Below, in pieces: positions 33,934-43,327 of a DNA stretch of 64,000 nucleotides. The translations under genes were made by a program, and so were the position numbers. Origin of the DNA: Bacillus licheniformis DSM 13 = ATCC 14580 (GTDB lineage Bacteria; Bacillota; Bacilli; Bacillales; Bacillaceae); contig NC_006270.3 in the NCBI RefSeq assembly GCF_000011645.1, positions 1,051,501 through 1,115,500 of the forward strand, given 5' to 3'. The notes under the pieces were generated by a model that saw only the letters and a program-made list of their open reading frames with translations, had not been told where the DNA came from and did no database searches. Positions within the stretch are counted from its first letter, which is position 1. The number at the start of each line of letters is the position of its first letter.

Positions 33934-35166
33934 CTATTTCGGTTGTTCCATTGCAGGCGTTTCGCGGACCGCCTGCTCTTTCTCCTGATAGGAGACCGCG
34001 GCATTTGCCAGCACTTTGGCTGCGATCAGCATCGCTTTTTCATCGATATCAAACTTCGGATGGTGATGGGGAAACACCGCCTCCGGATCTTCAGGACGGG
34101 CGCCTGTGAAGAAAAATGTCCCTTTGACGTGCTGCAAGTAGTAAGCGAAATCTTCCCCGCCCATTTGCATGCCGCTTTCTTCAACTTTTTCAACGCCTTC
34201 CGTCTGTTTGGCGATTTTTGCGAGAAAAGACGTTTCTTCCGGGTGGTTGCAGACAGGCGGATAGCCCCTTTCGAAGGAATAGTCGCAGTCAGCGCCATGC
34301 ATGCCGCATATACCTTTTGCAACCTGTTCAATTTCGTTTTCAATCAAGGTGCGGATTTCTTCATTGAAGGAACGCGCCGTTCCGATTAAAACGGCTTTAT
34401 CAGCGATTACATTAAAGGAGTTGTCGGCAACAAATGAACCTGTCGAAATGACAGCCGGCTGAGTCGGATCAAGCCTGCGGCTGACAATCTGCTGGAGGGA
34501 AGTGACGATCTGCGATCCGATCAGCACGGCGTCTTTTGTTTTATGAGGCTGTGCGCCATGCCCCCCTTTGCCTTTAATCGTAATCGTAAAACGGTCTGCA
34601 GCGGCCATGATCGGTCCTGTCCGGTATTGAACTGTTCCCGTCGGCTCTGTAGCCCACAAATGGGTCCCGAAAATCACGTCAACCCCGTCAAGGCAGCCGT
34701 CTTCAATCATCGGCCTGGCTCCGCCCGGCGAATACTCCTCGGCATGCTGATGAATGAAGACGATCTTTCCTTTTAAACGGTCCGCGTGCTCATTCAAAAC
34801 TTTAGCGAGGACAAGCAGGGTTGCCGTGTGCCCGTCGTGTCCGCAGGCATGCATGACTCCCGGCACAGTCGATCGGTAAGGCGCGTCTTTTTCATCATGA
34901 ATGGGCAGCGCGTCAAAATCGGCTCGAAGCGCAATGACGGGGCCGGGAGATCCGCCTTCGATGTAGGCGAGAACTCCGCCTCCGCCTACGTTGGTGCGGA
35001 TAGGAATACCGAGCGCTTCATAGTAAGAGGCGATAAATGCGGCTGTTTTCTTTTCTTGAAAAGAAAGCTCCGGGTGCTGATGAAAATGGCGCCTCAATTT
35101 GACCATTTCATCGTAGTGGGCATCAAGCTGGTTATTGATTTGTCGGACAAATCCGGATGCGCTCAA
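33934..35166 (-). CDS. yhaA: M20D-family amidohydrolase YhaA
   Basis: 410-residue metal-dependent amidohydrolase related to N-acyl-amino-acid and hippurate hydrolases. Metal ligands in MHACGHDGHTA (near 105-115), HQHAEEYSPGGARPM (near 140), and HLWATEPTG; C-terminal MGGEDFAYYL. TTG start, AAAGGAGG 8 nt upstream. Downstream of yhfA on the same strand, possibly processing what that transporter brings in. Confidence 0.88.
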   Translation of the reverse strand: MSASGFVRQINNQLDAHYDEMVKLRRHFHQHPELSFQEKKTAAFIASYYEALGIPIRTNVGGGGVLAYIEGGSPGPVIALRADFDALPIHDEKDAPYRSTVPGVMHACGHDGHTATLLVLAKVLNEHADRLKGKIVFIHQHAEEYSPGGARPMIEDGCLDGVDVIFGTHLWATEPTGTVQYRTGPIMAAADRFTITIKGKGGHGAQPHKTKDAVLIGSQIVTSLQQIVSRRLDPTQPAVISTGSFVADNSFNVIADKAVLIGTARSFNEEIRTLIENEIEQVAKGICGMHGADCDYSFERGYPPVCNHPEETSFLAKIAKQTEGVEKVEESGMQMGGEDFAYYLQHVKGTFFFTGARPEDPEAVFPHHHPKFDIDEKAMLIAAKVLANAAVSYQEKEQAVRETPAMEQPK

Positions 35167-35247
35167 AAAAATTCCTCCTTTTAGGAATGGTAAGTTTTTA
35201 TAATTTTATGACAATTGGAGCCGCTGTTCAACCTTGCTGTCCCGTAT

Positions 35248-36621
35248 TTATAGAAGAAAAATGGCGGCAATCGTTGTGACGGTTAATCCGGCAGCTACAG
35301 GAATAAAGTTTTTTCTGGCAAGATCGAACGGGTCAACTTTGCAAATCGCTGCAACTGGAATGAGCGCCCATGGCACAAGCGTACCGCCGCCGACCCAAAT
35401 GGCTGAGATTTGGCCGAGCGCAGTCAGAACGGCTGGATTGCTGTCAACCGCCGCAGCAAACATCGAAGCGGCTGATCCTGCGAGAGAAATCCCCGAAAAT
35501 CCGGATCCGTCAAGACCGGTCACCGCTCCTGTGACAGTGAGCGCAACAGCGGCGATTTCCGGAGAGAGCGGAACGCTGTGGGCAAAGGCCGAGCCGAGGT
35601 CCTGCACGATCCTATTAGAAAAACCGGGAATCTCTGCTGTCAGTACTTTTTCAAAACCCGCATCGCCCAAGTAAAAAAAGGCGGCGATTGGAATGACGGG
35701 GGCAAACACTTTAAAGCCAAACTGAAATCCGCTAATGAAATAGCCGGTGATTTTCTCAAGACGCCGGTGTTTGTGGACGATAAAATGAATGAGAATCATG
35801 ACGAAGACTGCCGTTCCTCCGACAAGCGCCGTCGCTTCGTCCCCCTGCAGTTCCAATATCAGCATCGCGGCGATATCTCCTAAAAAAATGACCGGAATCA
35901 ACAGCGCGAGCCATTTTCTGGAGGTCTGGGGAAGAAGCCACTCAGGCTCGCTTTGCAGCTGCTTACTGGCCGCTGCTCTATTGCCTTTCTCTTTCCGGAG
36001 CATCAAAAAGGCTGCCCCCGTTGTCGAAAAGCCCATGATCAAGACGAGCGGAACGCTTGCAGACATCACTTCCGCAACGGGCAGCCCGGCTGCATCTCCG
36101 GTCAATTTAGGCGCTGCCTGGATGATGTAATCGCCTGATAAAGCGAAACCGTGGCCGAATAAATTCATGGCGCACGCTACCGCCATCGGGGAGAGGCCGG
36201 CTTTCAGCGCGGCGGGCAGGAGGACGGCGCCGACCAATGCGACAGCCGGGGAGGGCCAAAAAAATGAAGAAATGATAAACATTAAAGCTCCGGTGATCCA
36301 GTAGGCCAAGACAGGGCCTTTCATCCATTTGGCGATCGGAGTGACCATTGCTTCATTGACGCCGGTCTTTACCAGTAGCTCACTCATCGAAACGGTAAAG
36401 CAGATGATGAAAATAGTCGGAAGAAGTTCCCCGGCGGCGTAGATTAAGCTGTTAAACATGCCCATCACAGACGCCATGACTGAATGGGTCGCGGCTAATG
36501 AGATGAAAAAAATCCCGACAAGCGATATAAAGGTGGTATCAAGACGAAGTAGCATAAATGCGAGAATAGCTGCAATAAAGCCCAAATATAAAAAGTGAAC
36601 GGACGTTAATTCAATTTCCAT
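35248..36621 (-). CDS. yhfA: YhfA, 12-segment membrane transporter
   Basis: 457-residue integral membrane protein with about twelve hydrophobic segments, of the ion-transporter type related to C4-dicarboxylate/citrate carriers; the substrate is unknown. AAAGGGGGG precedes ATG. The gap of about 80 nt to yhaA on the same strand suggests one operon. Confidence 0.82.
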   Translation of the reverse strand: MEIELTSVHFLYLGFIAAILAFMLLRLDTTFISLVGIFFISLAATHSVMASVMGMFNSLIYAAGELLPTIFIICFTVSMSELLVKTGVNEAMVTPIAKWMKGPVLAYWITGALMFIISSFFWPSPAVALVGAVLLPAALKAGLSPMAVACAMNLFGHGFALSGDYIIQAAPKLTGDAAGLPVAEVMSASVPLVLIMGFSTTGAAFLMLRKEKGNRAAASKQLQSEPEWLLPQTSRKWLALLIPVIFLGDIAAMLILELQGDEATALVGGTAVFVMILIHFIVHKHRRLEKITGYFISGFQFGFKVFAPVIPIAAFFYLGDAGFEKVLTAEIPGFSNRIVQDLGSAFAHSVPLSPEIAAVALTVTGAVTGLDGSGFSGISLAGSAASMFAAAVDSNPAVLTALGQISAIWVGGGTLVPWALIPVAAICKVDPFDLARKNFIPVAAGLTVTTIAAIFLL

Positions 36622-36706
36622 TTTCCGATCCCCCCTTTAAACATAACCTCATACAGCGTATTCCTGGGCTGTCAGAGTGTGAAGGAAGGGCTCATTTCCT
36701 CGGAAA

Positions 36707-36731
36707 TAAAAAAACTGCCTAAAAGGCAGTT
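36707..36731 (-). terminator. hmoB terminator
   Basis: AACTGCCT pairs with AGGCAGTT with a 3-nt loop; T7 on the minus strand. Confidence 0.9.
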
Positions 36732-37233
36732 ATTCGACAGAATGATACGAAGAAATATAGGATGGGCGGGAAAAAATCGTTCCGCCTTGGTTGATTCCTG
36801 CGGAAGATTCCTTCTTTTGGTGGGCTTCGCTGAACGACTTGGAGTTTTTCCAGTCTTGAAATGACTGTTCTCTGTCCCACAGTGTCAATACGATATACGT
36901 ATCGCTGTCTTTCGGCCTCAGCACCCTGAGGGCTTTAAAGCCGGGCTGATTTTCGATTTTTCCGGCTCTGTTTTTAAAACGGGCTTCGAAAAGCGGCCTT
37001 CCTTCCGGTGTGACAGGGATGTTGTTGAGGACGGTGAATCCGGAATGTTCCAAAGATCCCGACTGATCGATGATTTCGTAGCGGTGAGGAGAATGAAAGA
37101 CGCTTTCTCCGTCGGTTTCGTGAAAGAGAATGGCGGAATCGTGGCTTTTCATAAATAACATGTTTTCAAGACCGTGCTGTTTGGCGAGCTTTTTTAAAAA
37201 ATCGACAGTTCCGTATGTAATGTAAAAATTCAA
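36730..37233 (-). CDS. hmoB: haem-degrading monooxygenase HmoB (YhgC)
   Basis: 167 residues. The C-terminal antibiotic-biosynthesis-monooxygenase domain (about 65-150: FEARFKNRAGKIENQPGFKALRVLRP, then VLTLWDREQSFQDW) opens haem to release iron. TTG start at 37233 gives MNFYITYGT, aligned with the B. subtilis protein; an in-frame GTG three codons earlier is part of the ribosome site GGGGTGAT. Located next to pbpF-hemEHY. Confidence 0.9.
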   Translation of the reverse strand: MNFYITYGTVDFLKKLAKQHGLENMLFMKSHDSAILFHETDGESVFHSPHRYEIIDQSGSLEHSGFTVLNNIPVTPEGRPLFEARFKNRAGKIENQPGFKALRVLRPKDSDTYIVLTLWDREQSFQDWKNSKSFSEAHQKKESSAGINQGGTIFSRPSYISSYHSVE

Positions 37234-37309
37234 TTTTATCACCCCTTTTTTGATAGTATAACAAAAGGACGATTTAAAATTCTATCCATTACCCGCTATA
37301 AATGCTGCA

Positions 37310-37339
37310 ACATAATTTGAAGAAAAAATTCCCATACTA
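37310..37339 (+). promoter_or_regulatory. forespore (sigma-F/G) promoter of pbpF
   Basis: ACATA (37310-37314), 18-nt spacer, CATACTA (37333-37339). CATACTA is the consensus sigma-G -10; pbpF is forespore-expressed in B. subtilis. Confidence 0.55.
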
Positions 37340-37365
37340 GCTATAGAAAGGAATGAGGTGACCAT

Positions 37366-39504
37366 ATGAGAAAGAGATTTTTCATTCCAATCATCATTAC
37401 AGCGGCGATATTCCTTTTATCGTTAATCGGATATATTACGATTTTGTTCCTGGGGGATTATGTGATTGATGAAAAGAAACTGATTTTCCATGCTTCTTCT
37501 AAAATCGTCGACCATAATGGAGAAGAAGTCGCAAGCCTCTATACCGAAAACAGAAGGCCTGTTTCAATTGCCGAGGTGCCGGACAATGTAAAAAATGCCT
37601 TTATCGCGGTTGAAGACAAGCGCTTTTATGAGCACCACGGCATCGATTTTAAATCGGTTAGCCGTGCGGTCTATAAAGATATATTAGCAGGAGGAAAAGT
37701 GGAAGGGGGAAGCACGATCACCCAGCAGCTCGCAAAAAACACTTTTTTGACAAATGACAAAACGTTTTTAAGAAAAACGAAAGAAGTCATTATCGCTATC
37801 AATTTGGAGCGGGATTACAGCAAAGACAAGCTTTTGGAAATGTATTTGAACCAGCTATATTTCGGGCACGGCGTCTATGGAATCCAGGCGGCGGCAAACT
37901 ACTTTTTTAACAAAGATGTGAAAGACTTGACGGTCAGTGAGGGAGCGGTGCTGGCTTCCATTCCTAAAGCGCCTTCAACGTATTCGCCCATTCTCAATCC
38001 GGAAAAAAGCCGGGAGCGGCGCAATGTCATTCTCGGCATGATGAACGAGCAGGGATATATCAGCTCAAAGGAAACCGTCAGGGCCCAAGGCAGCACATTG
38101 GGGCTCCATGTGAAAGAAAAATCAAAAAATCCGTGGCTTGACAGCTATATTGATCTTGTCATGAAAGAAGCGGAAGACAAATATTCGATATCGAGCGAAC
38201 AGCTTCTCCAAGGCGGATACACGATCAGTGTTCCGCTCGATGTTTCGATTCAAAAAGCGGCCTACACGCTGATGAAGCAGGACGGCTATTTTCCCGGCAC
38301 AGACAACAAAGCTGAAGGGAGCGCCGTTTTTATCGATAACAGGACAGGCGGCGTAGTAGCCGCTCTCGGGGGACGGGAATATGCTCCAAAAGGCTATAAC
38401 AGGGCCACCGCCCAGCGCCAGCCGGGTTCGACGTTTAAACCGCTTGCCGTATACGGCCCCGCTCTTGAAGAAAAGCTGTTCAAGCCGTATTCGATGCTCG
38501 AGGATAAACAGCTGTCATACGGCGGCTACTCGCCTAAAAACTATGACGGCCAATACGCGGGCAAGGTCTCGATGGTGGATGCGCTGACATACAGCAAAAA
38601 CGCGCCTGCTGTATGGACGTTAAATGAGATCGGAATCGAAACGGTGAAGCCTTATCTCAGCCGTATGGGCATGAACGTGCCGGATGAAGGGCTGGCATTG
38701 GGGCTAGGCGGTCTGGAAAAAGGGGTGTCGCCGCTCGAGCTTGCCGGGGCATACCGGACATTCGCAAATTCAGGACAATACACCGAGCCGTTTTTTATTA
38801 AAAAAATCACCGATGAAAACGGGGATGTCATGTTCCGCCACGAGGAAAAATCGGAAAAGGTTTTCAGCAAACAAACAGCGTGGAACATGACGCGGATGCT
38901 GGAGGAGGTCGTGAAAAGCGGAACGGGAAAGGCCGGTGATTTTTCCGGGGAGATTGCAGGAAAAACGGGTTCGACCACGTATACCGGAAAAGAGGGCGGA
39001 ACTAAAGACGCCTGGTTTGCGGGGTATACGCCCGAAGTGACGGGAGCTGTCTGGATGGGATACGATAAAACGGATGAGTCCCATTATTTAAAAGGCGGCA
39101 GCGCTTATCCGACAAGGCTGTTTAAAGACATTTTAAAACGCACCAACCATAAGCCTGAACGGTTTAAGGCGCCTGAAGGGGTAAAAGATCTGGACAGGCC
39201 GATACGCCTCGAAGACCTGGAAAGCGTTAAAGCAGACTATTCCTTTACGCCGATGGGGCTGATTACGGTGTCATTAAAATGGCATGAACAAGAGGATAAA
39301 AGGGTTGAATACCGAATATATGAAAGGAAAAACGGAAAAGAAACGCTGATTGATACGGTTAAGGGAAAAGGAAGCTTTTCAATCCCTTATGCAAACATCT
39401 TTTCCGATGCTTCCTACAAAATTGTTCCATACAATCCGCAGACGAAAACAGAGGGAAAAGGGACTGATTATGTTGAACCGAAAGTGTTTCCTTCGGGTCA
39501 TTAG
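37366..39504 (+). CDS. pbpF: class A penicillin-binding protein 2C (PbpF)
   Basis: 712-residue bifunctional peptidoglycan synthase. Membrane anchor at about 7-31; transglycosylase motif EDKRFYEHHG at 83-92 and the GGSTITQQLAKN motif near 125; transpeptidase motifs S355-T-F-K, S410-K-N and K533-T-G. Works with PbpG in the forespore on germ-cell-wall primer. AATGAGGTG precedes ATG. Confidence 0.95.
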   Translation: MRKRFFIPIIITAAIFLLSLIGYITILFLGDYVIDEKKLIFHASSKIVDHNGEEVASLYTENRRPVSIAEVPDNVKNAFIAVEDKRFYEHHGIDFKSVSRAVYKDILAGGKVEGGSTITQQLAKNTFLTNDKTFLRKTKEVIIAINLERDYSKDKLLEMYLNQLYFGHGVYGIQAAANYFFNKDVKDLTVSEGAVLASIPKAPSTYSPILNPEKSRERRNVILGMMNEQGYISSKETVRAQGSTLGLHVKEKSKNPWLDSYIDLVMKEAEDKYSISSEQLLQGGYTISVPLDVSIQKAAYTLMKQDGYFPGTDNKAEGSAVFIDNRTGGVVAALGGREYAPKGYNRATAQRQPGSTFKPLAVYGPALEEKLFKPYSMLEDKQLSYGGYSPKNYDGQYAGKVSMVDALTYSKNAPAVWTLNEIGIETVKPYLSRMGMNVPDEGLALGLGGLEKGVSPLELAGAYRTFANSGQYTEPFFIKKITDENGDVMFRHEEKSEKVFSKQTAWNMTRMLEEVVKSGTGKAGDFSGEIAGKTGSTTYTGKEGGTKDAWFAGYTPEVTGAVWMGYDKTDESHYLKGGSAYPTRLFKDILKRTNHKPERFKAPEGVKDLDRPIRLEDLESVKADYSFTPMGLITVSLKWHEQEDKRVEYRIYERKNGKETLIDTVKGKGSFSIPYANIFSDASYKIVPYNPQTKTEGKGTDYVEPKVFPSGH

Positions 39505-39513
39505 ATACCCGAA
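39492..39513 (+). terminator. weak hairpin at the pbpF end
   Basis: TTCGGGT pairs with ACCCGAA across the stop codon; no T run follows, so termination is uncertain. Confidence 0.3.
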
Positions 39514-39547
39514 ATTCATCAATTTCTTGAACAATAAGTCTCATGAG

Positions 39548-39574
39548 TATACCGTTCAATAAAAAAACGGTATA
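39548..39574 (+). promoter_or_regulatory. 9-bp inverted repeat upstream of hemE
   Basis: TATACCGTT (39548-39556) and AACGGTATA (39566-39574), perfect, with a 9-nt spacer. It lacks a terminator tail and sits where a hemEHY operator or promoter would be. Confidence 0.4.
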
Positions 39575-39589
39575 TTGGAAGGAGTAATT

Positions 39590-39652
39590 TTGCGAACGTA
39601 TGGTTGCAGCTTGAAAGGTGGATATCATGATGAAAAACGACAAGGCTTTTAA
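39590..39652 (+). CDS. possible 20-codon leader ORF overlapping the hemE start
   Basis: A TTG 5 nt after a perfect GGAAGGAG (39577-39584) opens a 20-codon frame, MRTYGCSLKG..., that ends at 39650-39652 inside hemE codons 7-8. If translated it would influence initiation at hemE. Only the ribosome site supports it. Confidence 0.3.
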   Translation: MRTYGCSLKGGYHDEKRQGF

Positions 39653-40691
39653 TGACACATTCTTAAAAGCATGCCGAGGAGAAAAGGCCGCCCATGTACC
39701 GGTATGGTACATGAGGCAGGCCGGAAGATCACAGCCTGAGTACAGAGCGCTCAAGGAAAAGTACGGTCTGTTTGAAATTACGCATCAGCCCGAATTGTGC
39801 GCTTATGTGACAAGGCTGCCCGTCGAACAGTACGATGTCGATGCGGCGATACTTTATAAAGACATAATGACACCGCTTCCAGGTATTGGCGTTGACGTCG
39901 AAATTAAAAACGGGATCGGCCCTGTCATCGATCAGCCGATTACATCTCTCGCAGATGTTGAAAAACTCGGCGAACTCGATCCGCAAGAGCATATTCCATA
40001 TGTGCTGGAGACGATCAGGCTGTTGACGGAAGAACAGCTGAACGTTCCGCTGATCGGTTTTACAGGGGCGCCCTTTACATTGGCCAGCTATATGATCGAA
40101 GGCGGCCCGTCCAAAAACTACAATAAAACAAAAGCGTTTATGTACAGCCAGCCTGCTGCATGGGATCTTTTGATGAAAAAGCTCGGGAAGATGGCGGCTG
40201 TATACGTCAAAGCTCAAATCCGCGCCGGCGCCAAAGCCATCCAGGTGTTCGATTCCTGGGTCGGCGCGCTGAACGCCGGTGATTACTGCCGCTACATCAA
40301 ACCGACGATGGACGTTCTTTTCAAAGAGTTGAAAAAAGAAGACGTGCCGCTGATTATGTTCGGGGTCGGCGCAAGCCACCTCGCGACTGAATGGCACGAT
40401 CTTGACCTCGACGTCGTCGGGCTGGATTGGCGGATGAGCGTACAGGAAGCCAGGGATAAAGGGCTGACAAAAACGCTCCAGGGAAATTTGGATCCTTCGA
40501 TCCTGCTTGCCCCGTGGGAAGTCATCGAAGAAAGGACGAAAGCCATTCTCGATCAGGGCATGCAGACGGACCGGTTTATTTTCAACCTCGGACACGGGAT
40601 CTTTCCAGAAGTGAGTCCCGACACACTGAAAAAATTGACGGCATTTGTTCATGAGTATTCCGCCTCAAAAAAATCGAGCCTGATCACATGA
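39630..40691 (+). CDS. hemE: uroporphyrinogen decarboxylase HemE
   Basis: 353-residue cytosolic enzyme decarboxylating uroporphyrinogen III to coproporphyrinogen III. Signature VPVWYMRQAGRSQPEY near 21-36; VFDSWVGALN near 205. Of two adjacent ATGs, the second (39630) aligns with B. subtilis HemE and is 8 nt after AAAGGTGG. First gene of hemEHY. Confidence 0.96.
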   Translation: MKNDKAFNDTFLKACRGEKAAHVPVWYMRQAGRSQPEYRALKEKYGLFEITHQPELCAYVTRLPVEQYDVDAAILYKDIMTPLPGIGVDVEIKNGIGPVIDQPITSLADVEKLGELDPQEHIPYVLETIRLLTEEQLNVPLIGFTGAPFTLASYMIEGGPSKNYNKTKAFMYSQPAAWDLLMKKLGKMAAVYVKAQIRAGAKAIQVFDSWVGALNAGDYCRYIKPTMDVLFKELKKEDVPLIMFGVGASHLATEWHDLDLDVVGLDWRMSVQEARDKGLTKTLQGNLDPSILLAPWEVIEERTKAILDQGMQTDRFIFNLGHGIFPEVSPDTLKKLTAFVHEYSASKKSSLIT

Positions 40692-40764
40692 GCATTTCAG
40701 TTGGTCTTTTCAATATAAACTGTCAAAATACGTATAGATCATGATCTTTAAAGAGGTGTTCACG

Positions 40765-41703
40765 TTGGGTAAAAAGAAAATGGGGCTTCTTGTCATGGCA
40801 TATGGGACGCCGTACAAAGAGGAAGACATTGAACGTTATTATACACATATCAGAAGAGGCAGAAAGCCTGAGCCTGACATGCTTCAGGACTTAAAAGACC
40901 GCTATAAGGCGATCGGAGGAATTTCTCCGCTTGCAAAGATCACGCAGGAGCAGACGAAGCAGCTGGAAAAACGCTTAAACGAGCTTCAGGATGATGTGGT
41001 GTTCAAGGCATATATCGGTCTCAAACATATCGAACCTTTCATTGAGGATGCCGTTCGGGAGATGCATAAAGACGGGATTACAGAAGCCGTCAGCATCGTG
41101 CTCGCGCCCCATTTCTCCACCTTTAGCGTACAGTCGTACAACAAGCGGGCGAAAGACGAGGCTGAAAAGCTCGGCGAATTGTCGATCACATCGATCAACA
41201 GCTGGTATGATGAGCCGAAATTTATCGCTTATTGGGCGGATCAGGTGAGAAAAATCTATGACGAAATGCCTTCGGAAGAGAGGGAAAACGCCGTCTTGAT
41301 TGTATCGGCGCACAGCCTTCCCGAAAAAATCGTCGAAATGGGTGATCCGTATCCTGAACAGCTTAAAGAATCAGCGAAGCTGATTGCCGAAGCGGCGGGA
41401 GTAAAAGATTACGCCGTCGGCTGGCAAAGCGAAGGAAACACCCCTGATCCGTGGCTGGGACCGGATGTTCAGGATTTGACGCGCGACTTGTCAGAGCAAA
41501 AAGGGTACAGCGCTTTTGTTTATGCTCCCGTCGGCTTTGTAGCCGACCATTTGGAAGTCCTTTATGACAATGACTATGAGTGCAAAGTCGTCACGGACGA
41601 TATCGGAGCAAGCTATTACAGACCTGAAATGCCTAACGCTAAACATGAGTTTATCGATGCTTTAGCGGATGTTGTATTAAAACAATTGGAGAAAGAACAG
41701 TAA
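40765..41703 (+). CDS. hemH: coproporphyrin III ferrochelatase HemH (CpfC)
   Basis: 312-residue ferrochelatase inserting Fe2+ into coproporphyrin III in the Gram-positive haem route. Opening KKMGLLVMAYGTP, catalytic His in LIVSAHSLPEKI (near 180), and the acidic metal site VGFVADHLEVLYD. TTG start at 40765, with AAAGAGGTG 7 nt upstream, matches B. subtilis. Confidence 0.95.
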   Translation: MGKKKMGLLVMAYGTPYKEEDIERYYTHIRRGRKPEPDMLQDLKDRYKAIGGISPLAKITQEQTKQLEKRLNELQDDVVFKAYIGLKHIEPFIEDAVREMHKDGITEAVSIVLAPHFSTFSVQSYNKRAKDEAEKLGELSITSINSWYDEPKFIAYWADQVRKIYDEMPSEERENAVLIVSAHSLPEKIVEMGDPYPEQLKESAKLIAEAAGVKDYAVGWQSEGNTPDPWLGPDVQDLTRDLSEQKGYSAFVYAPVGFVADHLEVLYDNDYECKVVTDDIGASYYRPEMPNAKHEFIDALADVVLKQLEKEQ

Positions 41704-41718
41704 AGAAGGCGATTGTAA

Positions 41719-43131
41719 ATGAGTGGAGAACGCAGGCAGATTGTCATCATCGGCGGCGGTATTACCGGGTTGGCCGCCGCCTTCTACTTGGAGAAGGAAA
41801 TCAAAAAGAATGATCTCCCGGCCGAAGTCACGCTTGTTGAAGCAAGCCCGAGACTGGGCGGAAAGATGCAGACGGTACACAAAGACGGCTATGTGATTGA
41901 ACGGGGTCCGGATTCATTTTTGGAACGGAAACAAAGCGCACCTCAGCTCGTGAAGGATCTCGGACTGGAGCATTTGCTTGTGAACAATGCGACTGGCCAG
42001 TCTTATGTGCTTGTCAGCGAAACGCTCTATCCGATTCCGGAAGGAGCCGTGATGGGGGTGCCGACAAAAATCGGTCCTTTTCTGACAACCGGCTTGTTTT
42101 CCTTGCCGGGGAAGTTGAGAGCCGGAATGGATTTGGTGCTTCCAGCAAGCAAGCCGCAGGAAGACCAATCGCTCGGAGAATTTTTCAGAAGGCGCGTCGG
42201 CGGTGAAGTGGTGGAGAACCTGATCGAACCGCTTTTGTCAGGCATTTATGCCGGGGACATCGACCGTCTCAGTCTGATGTCGACTTTCCCGCAGTTCTAT
42301 CAGACAGAGCAGAAGTACAGAAGCTTGATCATCGGGATGAAAAAATCGCGCGGCGCCCAGAGCGTCGGAAAGCCTGCAAACAAAAAGAAAGGCCAGTTCC
42401 AGACGGTGAAAACCGGCCTGCAGACGATAGTTGAAGAATTGGAAAAGCAGCTCGGCATCACAAAGGTTTATAAAGGCACAAAGGTCGTCAGCATTGAGCG
42501 TGCGGGCTCGGCTTACAGCATGAAGCTTGACAACGGCAAGGTGCTTCACGCCGATTCGGCCGTGGTCACCGCTCCTCATAAAGCAGCTGCCGCGATGTTT
42601 CAAAAAGAGGATTGGCTGAAGGGTTTAGAGGATATGGTGTCAACATCTGTCGCCAATGTGGCGCTCGGATTTCCGGAAGAAGCCGTCCAAATGGAGCATC
42701 AAGGCACGGGCTTTGTCATTTCAAGAAACAGCGATTTTTCCATTACGGCGTGTACCTGGACAAACAAAAAATGGCCGAGCACAACGCCTGAAGGAAAAGT
42801 CCTGCTAAGGGCTTATGTAGGGAAAGCCGGCGATGAGTCCGTTGTCGAACAGTCTGATAACGAAATGGTGAAAATCGTCCTCGACGATTTAAAACGGATT
42901 ATGAAGATCGACGGCGAACCGGAAATGACCTGCATCACAAGATGGCATGAAGCGATGCCGCAATACCATGTCGGCCATAAGAAAAGAATTAAAGAAATCA
43001 GGGAAGGCTTGGAAGCGTCCTATCCGGGTGTTTTCATTACGGGGGCCTCATTTGAAGGGGTCGGCATCCCTGATTGCATCGACCAAGGCAAGCAGGCCGT
43101 CGCCGATGTACTCTCGCACCTTTTCGAATAA
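41719..43131 (+). CDS. hemY: coproporphyrinogen III oxidase HemY (CgoX)
   Basis: 470-residue FAD enzyme oxidising coproporphyrinogen III to coproporphyrin III with oxygen. Dinucleotide-binding GGGITG at 12-17, PRLGGKMQT near 43, and C-terminal FAD motif ending in GVGIPDCIDQGKQAV. Third gene of the hemEHY operon. Confidence 0.95.
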   Translation: MSGERRQIVIIGGGITGLAAAFYLEKEIKKNDLPAEVTLVEASPRLGGKMQTVHKDGYVIERGPDSFLERKQSAPQLVKDLGLEHLLVNNATGQSYVLVSETLYPIPEGAVMGVPTKIGPFLTTGLFSLPGKLRAGMDLVLPASKPQEDQSLGEFFRRRVGGEVVENLIEPLLSGIYAGDIDRLSLMSTFPQFYQTEQKYRSLIIGMKKSRGAQSVGKPANKKKGQFQTVKTGLQTIVEELEKQLGITKVYKGTKVVSIERAGSAYSMKLDNGKVLHADSAVVTAPHKAAAAMFQKEDWLKGLEDMVSTSVANVALGFPEEAVQMEHQGTGFVISRNSDFSITACTWTNKKWPSTTPEGKVLLRAYVGKAGDESVVEQSDNEMVKIVLDDLKRIMKIDGEPEMTCITRWHEAMPQYHVGHKKRIKEIREGLEASYPGVFITGASFEGVGIPDCIDQGKQAVADVLSHLFE

Positions 43132-43140
43132 AGAAGAGCA

Positions 43141-43176
43141 AAAAAAGCTGACCGAAACCATTCGGCGGCTTTTTTT
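43141..43176 (+). terminator. hemEHY terminator
   Basis: AAAAAAGC-GA-CCGAA pairs with TTCGG-GCTTTTTTT around a 4-nt loop, with an internal mismatch. Confidence 0.9.
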
Positions 43177-43327
43177 ATTTTCACTCTTTTTACAGCTTTC
43201 ATCATTTTAAAGTTTGTTTATGGAAAAGATAACATTTAATCTTTGCATTTTACATTTATATGTGTTACATTACTTTTTGTACTTACTGACCAAAATGTTC
43301 AAATAGTCAATTCCGGGGTGAGAAACC

